This document shows, piece after piece, positions 54,001 through 64,000 of a stretch of 64,000 bases of DNA (the stretch's first letter is position 1; every line of letters starts with the position of its first letter). Made by a program: the position numbers and the translations under genes. The stretch comes from Mya arenaria (lineage: Eukaryota; Mollusca; Bivalvia; Myida; Myidae), in the NCBI RefSeq assembly GCF_026914265.1, contig NC_069136.1, positions 50,323,381 to 50,387,380 on the forward strand. The letters run 5' to 3'. The notes beneath the pieces were generated by a model that was given only the letters and a program-made list of their open reading frames with translations, was not told the DNA's origin and did not search any database.

Positions 54001-56866
54001 GAATGTTCAATAAATGCCAACAAATCAAATTCTACTAAACAATGGCTGCAAAAGTCTACTTTTGACTGTTAGGAACCCTTAGAAGATCAAACGATTTGTT
54101 TCCAAAACCACACCGACTGTTGTTCTAATACAATTGTGTTCATCTTCAATAATACTTTAGCGTAATAAAATGCGAAGCCCAATCATATAGTGATATATTA
54201 GACATATTTAAAAAAACTACTCTGGAAATAATGTTTTGTATTTATTACATATTTACAGTACCGATGCCGTCAATTGCTAATGACAATATAATAAACACAC
54301 ATCGAACGAAACTTTCAACATTGAAAATGTTTTGGATTTCCGCATAGTTTAGATTTCTCAGATACTTACGTTCCATTATAACACACCAGGTCCTCCATCA
54401 GGCGTGACGTCAACCAATGCTGTCATAACAACAGATACACATCCGACGCAAGCACCAGCATTGAATACATCTACAATGCTAATATCGCATACAGTACCTG
54501 AAGCAACAGCGGCATCCTTAGACAAAGACAAAGGGGGTATATTTATTGTCAACTATATTCATGGAACATATTTTACATTTCACTTTAAATGTAAACAGAA
54601 ACAGTTTGAAGTCCTTTTGAGAAATGCTATACATTTTAATCAAAATTATAAAACTAGAATACAAATGTCCAAGCAGTAAGAACGTTTTAATTACTATTTT
54701 TTGCATTGATTATCGATTTCAAATAACTAAATTATTAGCCAAAAAGATATTTACATCTAGCTCAAATTAAATTCAATGCTTTTGATAATTCGACCGAGAA
54801 ACTTAATCGCAATTCATTATATTACTATAAATGATAAATATTCCTATTGTAGGAACAAAATTAACAAGAAGTCAATTTCGGCATTGTTAGGATCACGAGT
54901 GGTGCTTCGTGGGTAATGCTATTGCCCTAGGGAAGCCGTTGAATCGGAATACAAGGTCTTTTCATGTAAATTTAATGACATAAAACCTGACCTCAAATCA
55001 AAAACTCTAAACAAAGAATAAAAGAAAAGTTAAAAAAGAAGCGCTTTTTAAAAAGTCGGTATAACAAGACAGATCGAAGATCATGAAAATATTCCTGTCG
55101 TTTTTGGAGCCTGTTCAACATGTATTTGTTAAATGATTAAATATTGAACGTCTAATGTTTTTCTGCGAGCCGGCACAACGTTCATTTATTGAGTTGACTT
55201 ACGGTTGTTAACTTCGTATTCTCAAGTGTAGATTGTATGTCAAGCCAGCTTAACATTATGTTCTGAATGTCAATAGTCAATTGTGAAGCCAGGTCCACGT
55301 TCAATGTCCAATTACGTTTGTCGATCTACCTCCACATAAATTATCTTAATTTGTGAATGTCGTTCGTGAACGTAGTAGTTATGCTTTTATTTATGTCATA
55401 ATGAGTTAACTCTTCTAGTACCCATCAAATACAGATTTCAATACACACGGCGTATTAGATACCATGAATCAAAGTCTGTATTAGTCGATATTTGTGTAAA
55501 TTCCATACCCAAATGTAGCAATATGGAAAATCTTGCTTTTTACTATAATCATCGTAAAAAATATATTATGTTCAAATGAAAGGTGACAGTTAGCTAGAAG
55601 CATGAAGAACGTGACTATGAATACAACAGGGAACGTCCATTCCAAGAATTAATTTTCCATCAATTACTTAACAGAACGGAATTTAATTATATTCTCAAAT
55701 AAATCGTCATTTACTATTATTACAGGGTCATTCATTGGAATAGTGGTCGGTGTGGTTATTGCTGTGACAATACTTATTGCTGCAGTTCTTGCGGTTATTG
55801 TCAAGAGAAGGTAACTCATCTAATAATAATTTCTTATTATTATGTCGTTATATATTTTGGACTGCTTTTATTTGCATGTGTTAATCATTATTGGGTAAAC
55901 ACTTATATGTAACATTACCCTCTATTGAAAACTGATTACAATATAAGATGTATATGTTGACGTTTTAATGAAATAAAAAAGGCTTAGATTGAAATATTAA
56001 TACCTGTTATCACACGGATAAAGAACGTTTAACTGATTTGAAATACAAGTTTGATTTTTTTATTAAATCCAGTTATCTTTAAAACGGTCAAAACAAATCA
56101 TCTTTAGCATATTTAAGCAATTGTAATCTGATTGAAGTTAAAATAATGATATTTCAAATACAGATGCCTTAATATTAAAACTTTTCATTAAGTTACGACG
56201 TAAAGTATAGCATATTTTCTCATACAAATCTTTACCTACAAAGAAGACACATGATTGAATGCGATTTGCAGGATCTAATGATGCTCACAAAAAACGCATC
56301 ATTTTGTGAATCGTTTTCATTACAAGCGAAAATATAACAGTCAGTGTTTAAATCAAACCCCTTTGAACTAAATAAAGAAAGACATGCTGAGCTGTTTTCC
56401 TTTTAAAATAGTGAAATTCAAGCGCATGTAACAGTACACACATAACCTTACTGACATTCAATTGAATAGGCATTTACTGAAACAAACAAATGTGTTCGGA
56501 ATGCAGGAAGAGGGATTTTTTTGCAGATGTTATATATATTACTAAATTGACATTTAAGGTCAGTGTATGCTGCAGGCCTATAAAACGGTATAATGTCGAT
56601 ATTTTTTCAGGTACATGGCGAGGGCTTGCTTTAAAAACGCCGCAACAGCAACACCTTCAGGACAGCCATCCACAGGAGTATCTACTGATGTGGACAATCA
56701 ACAACAAGTTGAATATGTTAACACAGCAAATAATGAAATGCATATTAATACTGGAAACAATATGGAGTCTAATACTTACGAAAAACTTAACACGACTAAG
56801 GGTGTTGACAAGTATCTCTCACTCCAAGAAATAAATGCAGTCGAGCACGACTATCAAAACACATGA
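39020..56866 (+). CDS. Receptor gene 2: complete WSC / lectin-like receptor with ITAM-like tail
   Basis: Ten exons: 39020-39080, 40606-40803, 41883-41986, 43188-43323, 43626-43769, 48452-48649, 50361-50471, 54390-54536, 55726-55810, 56611-56866. Together they make 1440 nt, 479 aa plus stop, with every junction phase consistent. Approximate layout: signal peptide 1-20, lectin-like module 21-86, WSC 86-166, cysteine-bearing half-module 167-214, lectin-like module 215-317, Thr/Ser-rich stalk 318-366, transmembrane helix about 370-391, tail 395-479. The tail holds YVNT (Y430), YEKL (Y451), YLSL (Y463) and YQNT (Y476). It probably acts at the plasma membrane as an adhesion or recognition receptor; the ligand is unknown. 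Start choice: the first exon is short, encodes a hydrophobic leader and ends in phase 1, as the next exon requires. An extra stalk exon between 50472 and 54389 cannot be excluded. Confidence 0.75.
40606..40803 (+). CDS. Gene 2 exon 2: lectin-like module
   Basis: 198 nt, phase 1 to 1. It encodes TNWDESRCTLAEP...LEFLTNVEVQENGFWIEYAKTWISYAYVG. The final YVG joins the GC of the next exon to make the YxGC that opens WSC domains. Same length and phase as the 48452 exon, with the same W...C...fW pattern. Confidence 0.72.
41883..41986 (+). CDS. Gene 2 exon 3: WSC domain, first half
   Basis: Acceptor tttttaag, donor gtgagt, 104 nt. It encodes GCGQLNVGFSYSVSTLGECRR...GCQTFGI. A frame break and stops seen between the paralogues lie upstream of this acceptor, in the intron, so they are not lesions. 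Confidence 0.75.
43188..43323 (+). CDS. Gene 2 exon 4: WSC domain, second half
   Basis: 136 nt, phase 0 to 1. It encodes GLRCKCASK...TCGEKCKEADQYPCG...FSFYTVE, with the WSC C-terminal cysteines. Acceptor atttcag, donor gtacca. Confidence 0.8.
43626..43769 (+). CDS. Gene 2 exon 5: cysteine-bearing lectin-like half-module
   Basis: 144 nt, phase 1 to 1. It encodes NCLLFYYNYRPGNDYYWQSC...LLCSN. Highly similar to 2133-2276 in gene 1. Confidence 0.73.
45058..45112. repeat. Imperfect (TGG)n repeat
   Basis: About 55 bp of TGG/TGGCGG triplets. Confidence 0.85.
45642..45783. mobile_element. Tc1/mariner (pogo-like) MITE
   Basis: The 138-bp element 45644-45781 starts CAGTCGAACCC and ends GGGTTCGACTG, flanked by TA on both sides. 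CAGTCGAACC-type ends are known from pogo/Tigger-related MITEs. Confidence 0.75.
48452..48649 (+). CDS. Gene 2 exon 6: lectin-like module, first half
   Basis: 198 nt, phase 1 to 1. It encodes ERWAQAVEICINEGKFPASI...NHWTGIIKTESII. Paralogue at 5778-5975 in gene 1. Confidence 0.76.
50361..50471 (+). CDS. Gene 2 exon 7: lectin-like module, second half
   Basis: 111 nt, phase 1 to 1. It encodes YPPLTYAYMEQINQTL...RKSLCAGG, one codon shorter than the gene 1 exon at 9249-9362. The minisatellite begins about 60 bp after the donor. Confidence 0.72.
50535..53245. repeat. 68-bp minisatellite, array 2
   Basis: About 40 units of 67-68 bp. The central units are very uniform (CTGACCCTGCCAAGGTGGCT), the right-hand ones are closer to array 1 (CTGACCGTGCCAGG). 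Blocks recur at offsets of ~612 bp (52151/52763) and ~821 bp (51901/52722), multiples of the unit. Unit lengths that are not multiples of three explain the many short open frames. Confidence 0.96.
54390..54536 (+). CDS. Gene 2 exon 8: Thr/Ser-rich stalk
   Basis: 147 nt, phase 1 to 1. It encodes GPPSGVTSTNAV...PALNTSTM...PEATAASLDKDKG, homologous to 16635-16781. Acceptor acaccag. Confidence 0.7.
55726..55810 (+). CDS. Gene 2 exon 9: transmembrane helix
   Basis: 85 nt, phase 1 to 2. It encodes GSFIGIVVGVV, a hydrophobic helix and stop-transfer VKRR. There is no charged residue in the helix, so ITAM-adaptor pairing through the membrane is not suggested. Confidence 0.78.
56611..56866 (+). CDS. 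Gene 2 last exon: cytoplasmic tail with ITAM-like motif
   Basis: Split codon AG|G, then YMARACFKN; stop TGA at 56864. Of the 84 residues, YEKL (Y451) and YLSL (Y463) are separated by eight residues, matching YxxL-x(6-8)-YxxL. YVNT and YQNT fit the YxN pattern of GRB2-type SH2 sites. Phosphorylation is inferred. Confidence 0.75.
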
Positions 56867-59286
56867 AGACAAAGAGAAACATAATAATGAAAAGAGAATA
56901 TTTGCTTTTATTGAGTTGTTGTTGTTTAAACTGCATGGATATATTAATAACAAATATAGTACAACAGTTTATATAATATGTCACATTATTTATTTATTTT
57001 TATTATCCAACACAGATGTACATAATTTTCAGTAAATAATTGTAGTTTGTTCTAACCAGCTTCAATACAGTACACAAAATATACAGAATTCAAAGCCTAT
57101 TCCTGAAGTTTTCTTTGTTTCATTAATTAACATAATTATTATAATGTCTGTCAAATTCCTTTTCCATATCCGACAGTGAAAATACAGCACACCGTATTGA
57201 AAAATCCGTATCAACATACTGTCGTTTTCAGATTCCGTATCATGCGAATACCTTGTGTAATCTCGACACTACTTTCGCTTTGCTGAACATAGCGTGACCA
57301 AAAAAAAACTGGTAAAACCTGTCATTTTTTAAATACATAAAATTATCTAACTTTACTCACGCTCCAGAAGAATGTAAATAATCAGGATCATGATTCTCAT
57401 GTTCTTCAAAGAAACATGAGGATAAGCACGAAGCAGAGAACACTTCCAATCTGATCTAGACATCTACTTCAGTGAACTAGTTGTTTGCCATTTCGAAGTC
57501 CATTATTTTCATAAATATGAGCAGCTCGTCAATACAAAGAAGAAGGCGAGTTCGCGTCATCGATAAACATAGCGACTGACTCACGAACTTCTCTCAATTC
57601 TGCATAGTATACTCGTCAAAAAATTCCTCGATTACTTTGTTAAAAATGGCCGCGTTCCGTCAAAAGGAAAGTGTATACTCGTAAAATACCGTTTATTTGT
57701 TATATTTTTGTGATGTGACATTTAATAATTGTTTTCGCATTAGAAATGTGTTAATCTTGCTATAACATAAAATGTGTTGTCTTTTTTTGCTCAATAAAGC
57801 GAATTCTGTAACTTCTGACTTCGTTTCGCTGTAGTAGCCTCCCTCGACTTCATTACACAAAACAAAGTAACACATTCAAATTTATACGCGCATTTGAATC
57901 AAATGGATACCGAAAAATAAAAAGGTATAATTAAATAGGCAGGTATATAATGAATGGAATATTACGATAAAACTATTTTCTGCTGACCTGCTTCACCACT
58001 CGTTCGGTGATTTAACATGTATCCGTATTTACACACCGAACTCGACGTGATACAGGTCACCAGAAAAGCGTCCTATCATAATATCCCCTATATTTCACAT
58101 TTGTCGAAGTTCGATTGCGGATGTATATTAATTAAATCGAGTGGTCATAGAAAGCAACATTTTCACGACTAGCAAAGACGAGTCATTCAGTGATAACAGG
58201 TGAAGTTAATTTGTATTCATTATTCTGATTTCTATTAATCAACTGAAATGTTCAAATAAAGCTTCTGCGCAAAATCAAGACCCAGCTTGACACTTATTTA
58301 GCACTTACGAGTAAGACTTTTCTATTATTTTCATCCATGTCATGATACCATAGGAACATTTCGAGTTAATCATATTTTCGATTGTTTACGTTTTAGTCTT
58401 ACATTTCCAATAGTTAAATTCAAATCACATCTTGCATCGATATAAATTTGCTTTGACGTTTAGCTTTGAACTTATGATGAAAGTAAGGTTTTAAGTTGTT
58501 ACTTTTACTAAAAAATGGAAATTTATAGAGACTGAATACACTTTGAGCATATCTTCATATTTAGATGTCTATGATAACGTATCAGAAGCATATGAGGTAA
58601 TTTAACCTTGTGCCGTTTCGAAATCTGGGCTGGTATATTTGATGTAATTTCTTGAGATAAGACATATTATCTAGTTTTAAATGCGTACTGGTCAAATAAT
58701 ACACACATTATCATGATAACGTTAAAAATCATTATTTGCAATTAACTAAGTACACTGATTCATTTTTTTTTTCAATTTAATAAATAGTTAATATACATCA
58801 CTAAGAAAGTGAAAGAAAAGTACGAGTAGATACAAATGTTTACGGAAATGAACGAGTAGATATGAACTTTACGGAAATTCTCATTCAAGATCATGGTCCC
58901 TGCCGTGTGCGGCTTCGCAGCAAGTTTTTAATCCATAGTACACAAGGAATCGTTATGTATGCTTCTCATGCAGAATTTTGCAAACGGATCTTTAGATAAC
59001 TTTAAAAGTGATTCTGCACGTGAAAGCGGTTAGTCGGCGTGGGATTTATGGGTATTGAAACGTTATCATTACCTTTAACGTAGTTTGATTCACATCGGAA
59101 GCACTTTAAAATGATTTGGCTTCAGAAATAGAATAGAAGAAAATAATAAATCAAGAAAATATCTCACAATATACAGTTTTATTTCAATACAGATATGACT
59201 ACTCAGGGGGTGCTTCGACAGTTAAAGAAAAAAGTTTTTGCAATTAAAATACATACATTACATACAATAAAATTCGCCTCCGATGT
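56867..59286. other. Intergenic, 3' of gene 2
   Basis: AT-rich; no gene or repeat recognised. AATAAA at about 57794 lies far from the stop. Confidence 0.5.
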
Positions 59287-59690
59287 CAACAGTCAATGCA
59301 TATGTAAAGAATAAATGTTTTAGTAGGATTTTGCAGACTAAATAAATCTTCTCCAAGCAAAAGAACTTTCATCGTTCTACTTTCTTTCATCCTTACAAAT
59401 GTACTCCTGCCATTGCGAAGTACGCGCGCACCGGGAGCGGACAGGTTACTGCCTATGCAATGTGGGGAGCTGTAAATAAAAGGCTGGGTAACAGTCAACG
59501 AATATAACAGGAATGTTTTAGTCTGATTTGCAGACAGTAATAAATCTTCTTCAAGCGGAAGAACTTTAAGCTCTTCTAAACCATCTATTGTCTTTTAACC
59601 TTACAAATGTACTTTTGTTATTGCAAAGTATGTGGGCACCGGAAGCGGATAGGTTGCTGCCGACGCAGTGTGGAAAGCCCTGGACTACTC
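59287..59690. repeat. ~200-bp tandem duplication, two copies
   Basis: 59287-59488 and 59489-59690 share ACAGTCAA, ATGTTTTAG, AATAAATCTTCT, CTTACAAATGTAC and GCACCGG in order. They have diverged by substitutions. No conserved reading frame was seen. Confidence 0.8.
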
Positions 59691-60809
59691 AATTTTCGTT
59701 GGGAAGATATTATCTATGTAATCAGTTTTGGGTATTTTAGTCAAATTGTTGACAAGACATACCTTTTCACGAGCTTATAAAAACTCTATACTCTTAGGAA
59801 AGTATGTTATAAAGTCCTAAAGATCATACACGTGTCAGCGATATAACGTTTTGCAATTCAAACACCTCGGGTATATAAAGCTTAACATTAAAATTTGTAT
59901 TCACATACATACTTAATTGTATACTCGGATTATACTTGCTCTGCTGCAGCTTCAATTAAAGTCTATTGTAAATAGGTATGTATCGTTCTTTTTCGAAATG
60001 GGGTCGTTTCAGTATATATCTATAAACGTTACCGGTAGCAACATATTGATTCTTTTCCTCACCTTTGTATTCATTTTTTTATATTTAAAGTTTACTCAAC
60101 TCAAATATAGAGCAAACTTATGACACGAATATAGTTCAATTTTGACTAAAATCGACTAAGATCTTTATAGAAACAGGCTACATATAAATAGAAGCAAACT
60201 AGTTTTATGAGCCATTCATATGAGTCGCACAGATTACGGTAATATATAACCCCAGTTGAAAAGGCCCCACTACATAAACGGGGCATTCTGCACAAAGAAA
60301 CTACATCGAACGGTGCTACGTTTTGGCTTTCAAAGCAAAAACCAAAACAAAACAGCTTTTTCACTGTTTTCGATAACAACTACAGATGTGAGCACATTAG
60401 TCGCGAATTCAGAATTAAACCCCGTTAAATAGCAGAAGGCAAGGGCCAAAATGACAGCACTACCGCATAGACACCACATACCCACGTCACTTGACCAGCT
60501 ACAGATAAATGATAAAATAAATTGTACAAGCTACAATGCAAAATAATGTCTATTAACAAGCGGGTATATGATAGCAATAATCTAAGCTCGTTTTGGCGTT
60601 TTTCTGAGACAATACAGAACAAAGATGTGTTATGCTAGAACAAAAACTTAATGCACACATTGAACAAAGTTTCTAACGTCCGCTACGAGTTTGATCATGA
60701 TAATTAAATAAAACATACATCAAAAGTGCTATACACACATTTTACGCCTTTTATTGTATTTTTTTTTATTAAAACACAAAATATTGTGTAGGAAAAAGTA
60801 TGAAATTTA
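59691..60809. other. Unannotated stretch
   Basis: No recognisable gene; short open frames lack family resemblance. Confidence 0.4.
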
Positions 60810-61500
60810 CTAGCTTGTATGACCACCATTTGCAGCAATGACTCCTTGGAATCTGACCTCATTGAAATCACATATCTGTGCTTATAATTGTGTGGAATTA
60901 TGTCCAACATCTGACGAATATCACTAGCTCGTCTGCATTGTGTTGTTGGGGCAAAGCCCTAACTCTACTCTTAAGCAAGTCCTGCTCATGTTCTATCAGA
61001 TTCGGGACTTTTGTGTGGAAATCTAGAACACGATTGTTGTTTGTTGACAGCATATTCTGAGTTCACTGTGTACCATAACGAGGCGGTTTGTCTTTGTCAA
61101 TTAGCTTGAATTAGCGGTATCAATACAGGTTGATTTATGTAGCCCTGATATCTAACTGCGCTTAAATTACCTTGGATTAAGATAATTTCAGTCTCTGTGT
61201 GCATTGTAATATTTGCACAGACCTACACGGAACCATCGCCGAACCGATCTGCATTATCCAGGCGCTAGCTGTGCTGCTCTGTGCCTCGCGGTAAGAACAG
61301 GAGCCGTCGGTTATGTGTTACAACTGCCTTGCTGTTGACGTAGCCGGATTGAAACGATTGGATAGGTGAGATAAAACCATAAAACTATCTTTATGGCGAG
61401 AATTTAATCAGCGTTTATGACCCTCGGTGCATACCAGCAACTATTCCGGTTCTTCTAAATTTCTCCTACAGCTGACGGATATTCGACGCGCAACCTGAAC
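60810..61500 (-). pseudogene. Decayed Tc1/mariner-type transposase
   Basis: Read on the - strand in shifting frames: RFGDGSV, then IQGNLSAVRYQGYINQPVL. These are followed by a degraded C-terminal region (VLDFHTKVPNLIEHEQDLLK, RVRALPQQHNADELV) and the end GVIAANGGHTS with stop at 60810. These match the order of Tc1-like motifs (GGGSVMVWG, GNLNxxRY, SPDLNPIEHxWD, VIAANGGHT). The final catalytic SPDLNPIE region has mutated to VPNLIEHE. Several stops and frameshifts; no clear terminal repeats were located. Confidence 0.75.
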
Positions 61501-64000
61501 TATAATGATTACAATGCGTCGTTGGTTAAAACAGTACCCTTTTATTATTATTTACCACAGTATATCGAATTTTATTAATTATAAATCTAAAAAACAAGTC
61601 ACGCTTTTCGCTTGTTTCTTAGTATTCTAAATTGATTTGTTTTGTAAACCATTCATTATTAGATTGACCTCTTCTCTGTGATATAAAATAAGCCTGTGGA
61701 CTTGTAATTACATGTCTTTGTCATTCTGGATGGCCTGCTTTTTTATTCATTTGGGAGCAGCAGACTGGAGGCACCTCCAGTACAGTGATTTATATTTCAC
61801 TGTTTGGTTTAGAGTAAGTTATCTGTTAGTATTATTCTCGGACATTGTGGTGAACACATACACAAGTATTACAAAAGTTATCAGACTGCAGTTGTTCGAA
61901 TTTTACACGCTGCATGGTTTGGGCGTCCTCTTCGTAAAAGGAATGTCTTTACAAATATTGGAATTAACTTAAACCCTAGGTGTACACAATGAATGGATTC
62001 CAATGTCGATAATATATATCTATATATAACGGTTGTAACTCTGAAGTAAGTAGTGCGAGAGTTTGTACTGTATATTCTGCTTGATGGAGATATTCGTCCT
62101 TAAACGTTGATACCAGATTTGGTAAACATTTGCTATCCAATGTTTGAGTTAAACAGAAGTCGCTATCATGGATTAAATCAAGGGCCATAGATCTGGTGGT
62201 GAGAATGTTAATATATGGCTGTTTATAGTGCTCGATCGGGCTATTTTACCAAACAATAAAGTATAAAGATTTGTTAATATCGTTTAGAAATGATTTTGTT
62301 TGAGAACTTAATCTAAAATAGGACTCTAAGATGCTATACAACAATATCTCTATATGGTATTCTCTAATTTGAATTGAACACACATACTCAAAATAAAATA
62401 CTAGAACTTTCGTTCAATATTTTATTGTCTCCATACAACGCTAAAGTCAATAAACTAAGTTTTCTGTGTGACATTAGGGTAATTAAACATGGTCTTAATT
62501 ACAACTTGTTACACTGACCCAATTCAAAGTGATACTTTTAATTAAAGTGACACTCTTATTCAAAATAAATACATACACATTTAAAACAAACATAAATTTT
62601 GAGTGATAAACCCTCAACTAATTACTAATACATGAAATGCATTTAGAAAAAATATCAATAATTATTAACAATATTATATATATGTATATCATCATCATAT
62701 GCAACCTTGTTTTCGACATTTGTTCATCTTTTTTGGTTTATTAAATAAATTTCATTTAATCTTATTTAGGAGTAATATTGCATCTTTAAGTTAAAAGAAC
62801 TGTCTAGCCAGTCTAAACCAGCGACATCGAACTGAACAGATAATTGATCTTAACACGTTTAATGTAGGGTATCTGCAGAAATCAGTCTAAACGCGCGATG
62901 ATTCACCAACATTTTTAGTATTCAATTTTATAGTTTTAAAGCGAGGACCAAAAAGGACAAACCAACACAAGAATACCTTACTTTGTGTCCTGTCCACTGC
63001 CATCACATCTACCATTCACCCACTGATCATTTGTCTGACATTGCGTGTTTGGTAAGCACTAGTCACCGATAAGATAAGAGTAATTTCATCAACACAGATC
63101 ATCTTATTTAAATACATGTTTGTCAAATAGTAGCTGCCAATGCATGTAATTAAATCGAAACGTTTGTTACAACAGGAAGGAAAATACAATATTTCAAATG
63201 TAATTGCAGTAAAGATATTTTAACACCCAAAGAGCACCGCTAGCGGATGCAAACTTTCGTCTTGTTTTTGCCGACCAGTGGAATATTTTGAAAGCCATAA
63301 CATATTGGGAGTTGCAGCACATCTGCATATTGTATCTAGAATAAAATATTAAATCATATACAAAGTACAAATAGATAAAGATGATAAAGATGCTATTGTC
63401 CCTCAATGGTGACCATGTTCAGCTTGTGATGTTTCCCCCGTTTTTGCTATTAGGTTCGTCTGTGTTGTTTCATATAATTTAGACAATACTTGGAAAAATT
63501 CAAACTACGGCTACGAGACTGTCATTTAAAATCTCAATGTTTGGACCACACATCATACCTGAGCAGAACGTGTGTAACGTTGAAGTGCTAGAATTGTGTT
63601 TGTTAAAGTGAAAACAATTGTCTTTCTCAGTAATTAGAAGTGATTTTAGCAGTTGGATTAATAACTTTGTTAAGCATAAGTCTCTAAGATCTCAATAGAT
63701 GTCTCAAAATCAAAATACCTTATTAATTTCCACTAAAGGTATCATGCCGGAAAACTAGAAATTTAACAATGTTTTAATTTCAGTTCTGACGAAGCAAAGG
63801 TATGTTTTCTTCCCAGTCATACCATTGTGCCTGTATAAGTCTGTTGTGCATTGAGACTAGCTCTTTGTTATTTCTTTGCTACTTGGCTTTTCCTCGCAAT
63901 TTGCATTTGAATATAAATATTTTTACAGGGAATTTATAGGGCGATATTGTTTGTTTCAGTGTAAGATCGTAATATATTTCAACGAGTTAGCACCAAAAGA
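61501..64000. other. Unannotated right end
   Basis: AT-rich, no recognised gene. The longest open frame, 61712-61972 on +, has no family resemblance. Confidence 0.4.

Noticed and set aside
63783..63799. Tiny AG...GT-bounded piece near the right edge as an exon
   Set aside because: About 16 nt with no partner exon or frame to test it.

Overview
The window is animal nuclear DNA: AT-rich, intron-rich, with long microsatellites, minisatellites and DNA transposons, and almost no long open frames. The gene content fits a bivalve mollusc: expanded secreted or membrane receptors with WSC and lectin-like modules, a clan-2 P450, and PIF/Harbinger, hAT and Tc1 elements. The taxon is an inference; there is no species marker in the sequence.

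Two tandem paralogues on the + strand frame the window. Receptor gene 1 enters from the left edge already in its WSC domain and ends at 19266 (nine exons, 557 complete codons before the stop). Receptor gene 2 runs 39020-56866 and can be assembled completely: ten exons whose splice phases agree, 1440 nt, 479 aa. Its order is signal peptide, lectin-like module, WSC domain, second lectin-like module, Thr/Ser-rich stalk, one transmembrane helix and a tyrosine-containing tail. The introns of the two genes still align, so the paralogues can be used to date insertions. A hAT element in gene 1 has its empty site in gene 2, and the same 68-bp minisatellite occupies the same intron in both. The extracellular parts are conserved but the tails are unrelated. 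Gene 2 carries an ITAM-like pair (YEKL, 8 residues, YLSL); gene 1 has a 221-residue tail with 13 tyrosines.

Between the paralogues (19.3-39 kb) lie a TA-flanked MITE, a 66-bp in-frame repeat, a GC-rich ~40-bp minisatellite, a tRNA-Cys-like SINE head, a broken clan-2 (CYP1-like) P450 pseudogene (25670-27366), a 5'-truncated and frameshifted SLC19 folate/thiamine-carrier-like gene on the - strand (30643-28194), and a 5387-bp PIF/Harbinger transposon (33446-38832). The transposon is structurally complete: matching terminal inverted repeats, an open six-exon DDE transposase (339 aa, D146/D225/E261) and a convergent five-exon Myb/SANT-like protein (270 aa).

Right of gene 2 (56.9-64 kb) there is little coding signal: a ~200-bp tandem duplication and a decayed Tc1-like transposase on the - strand.
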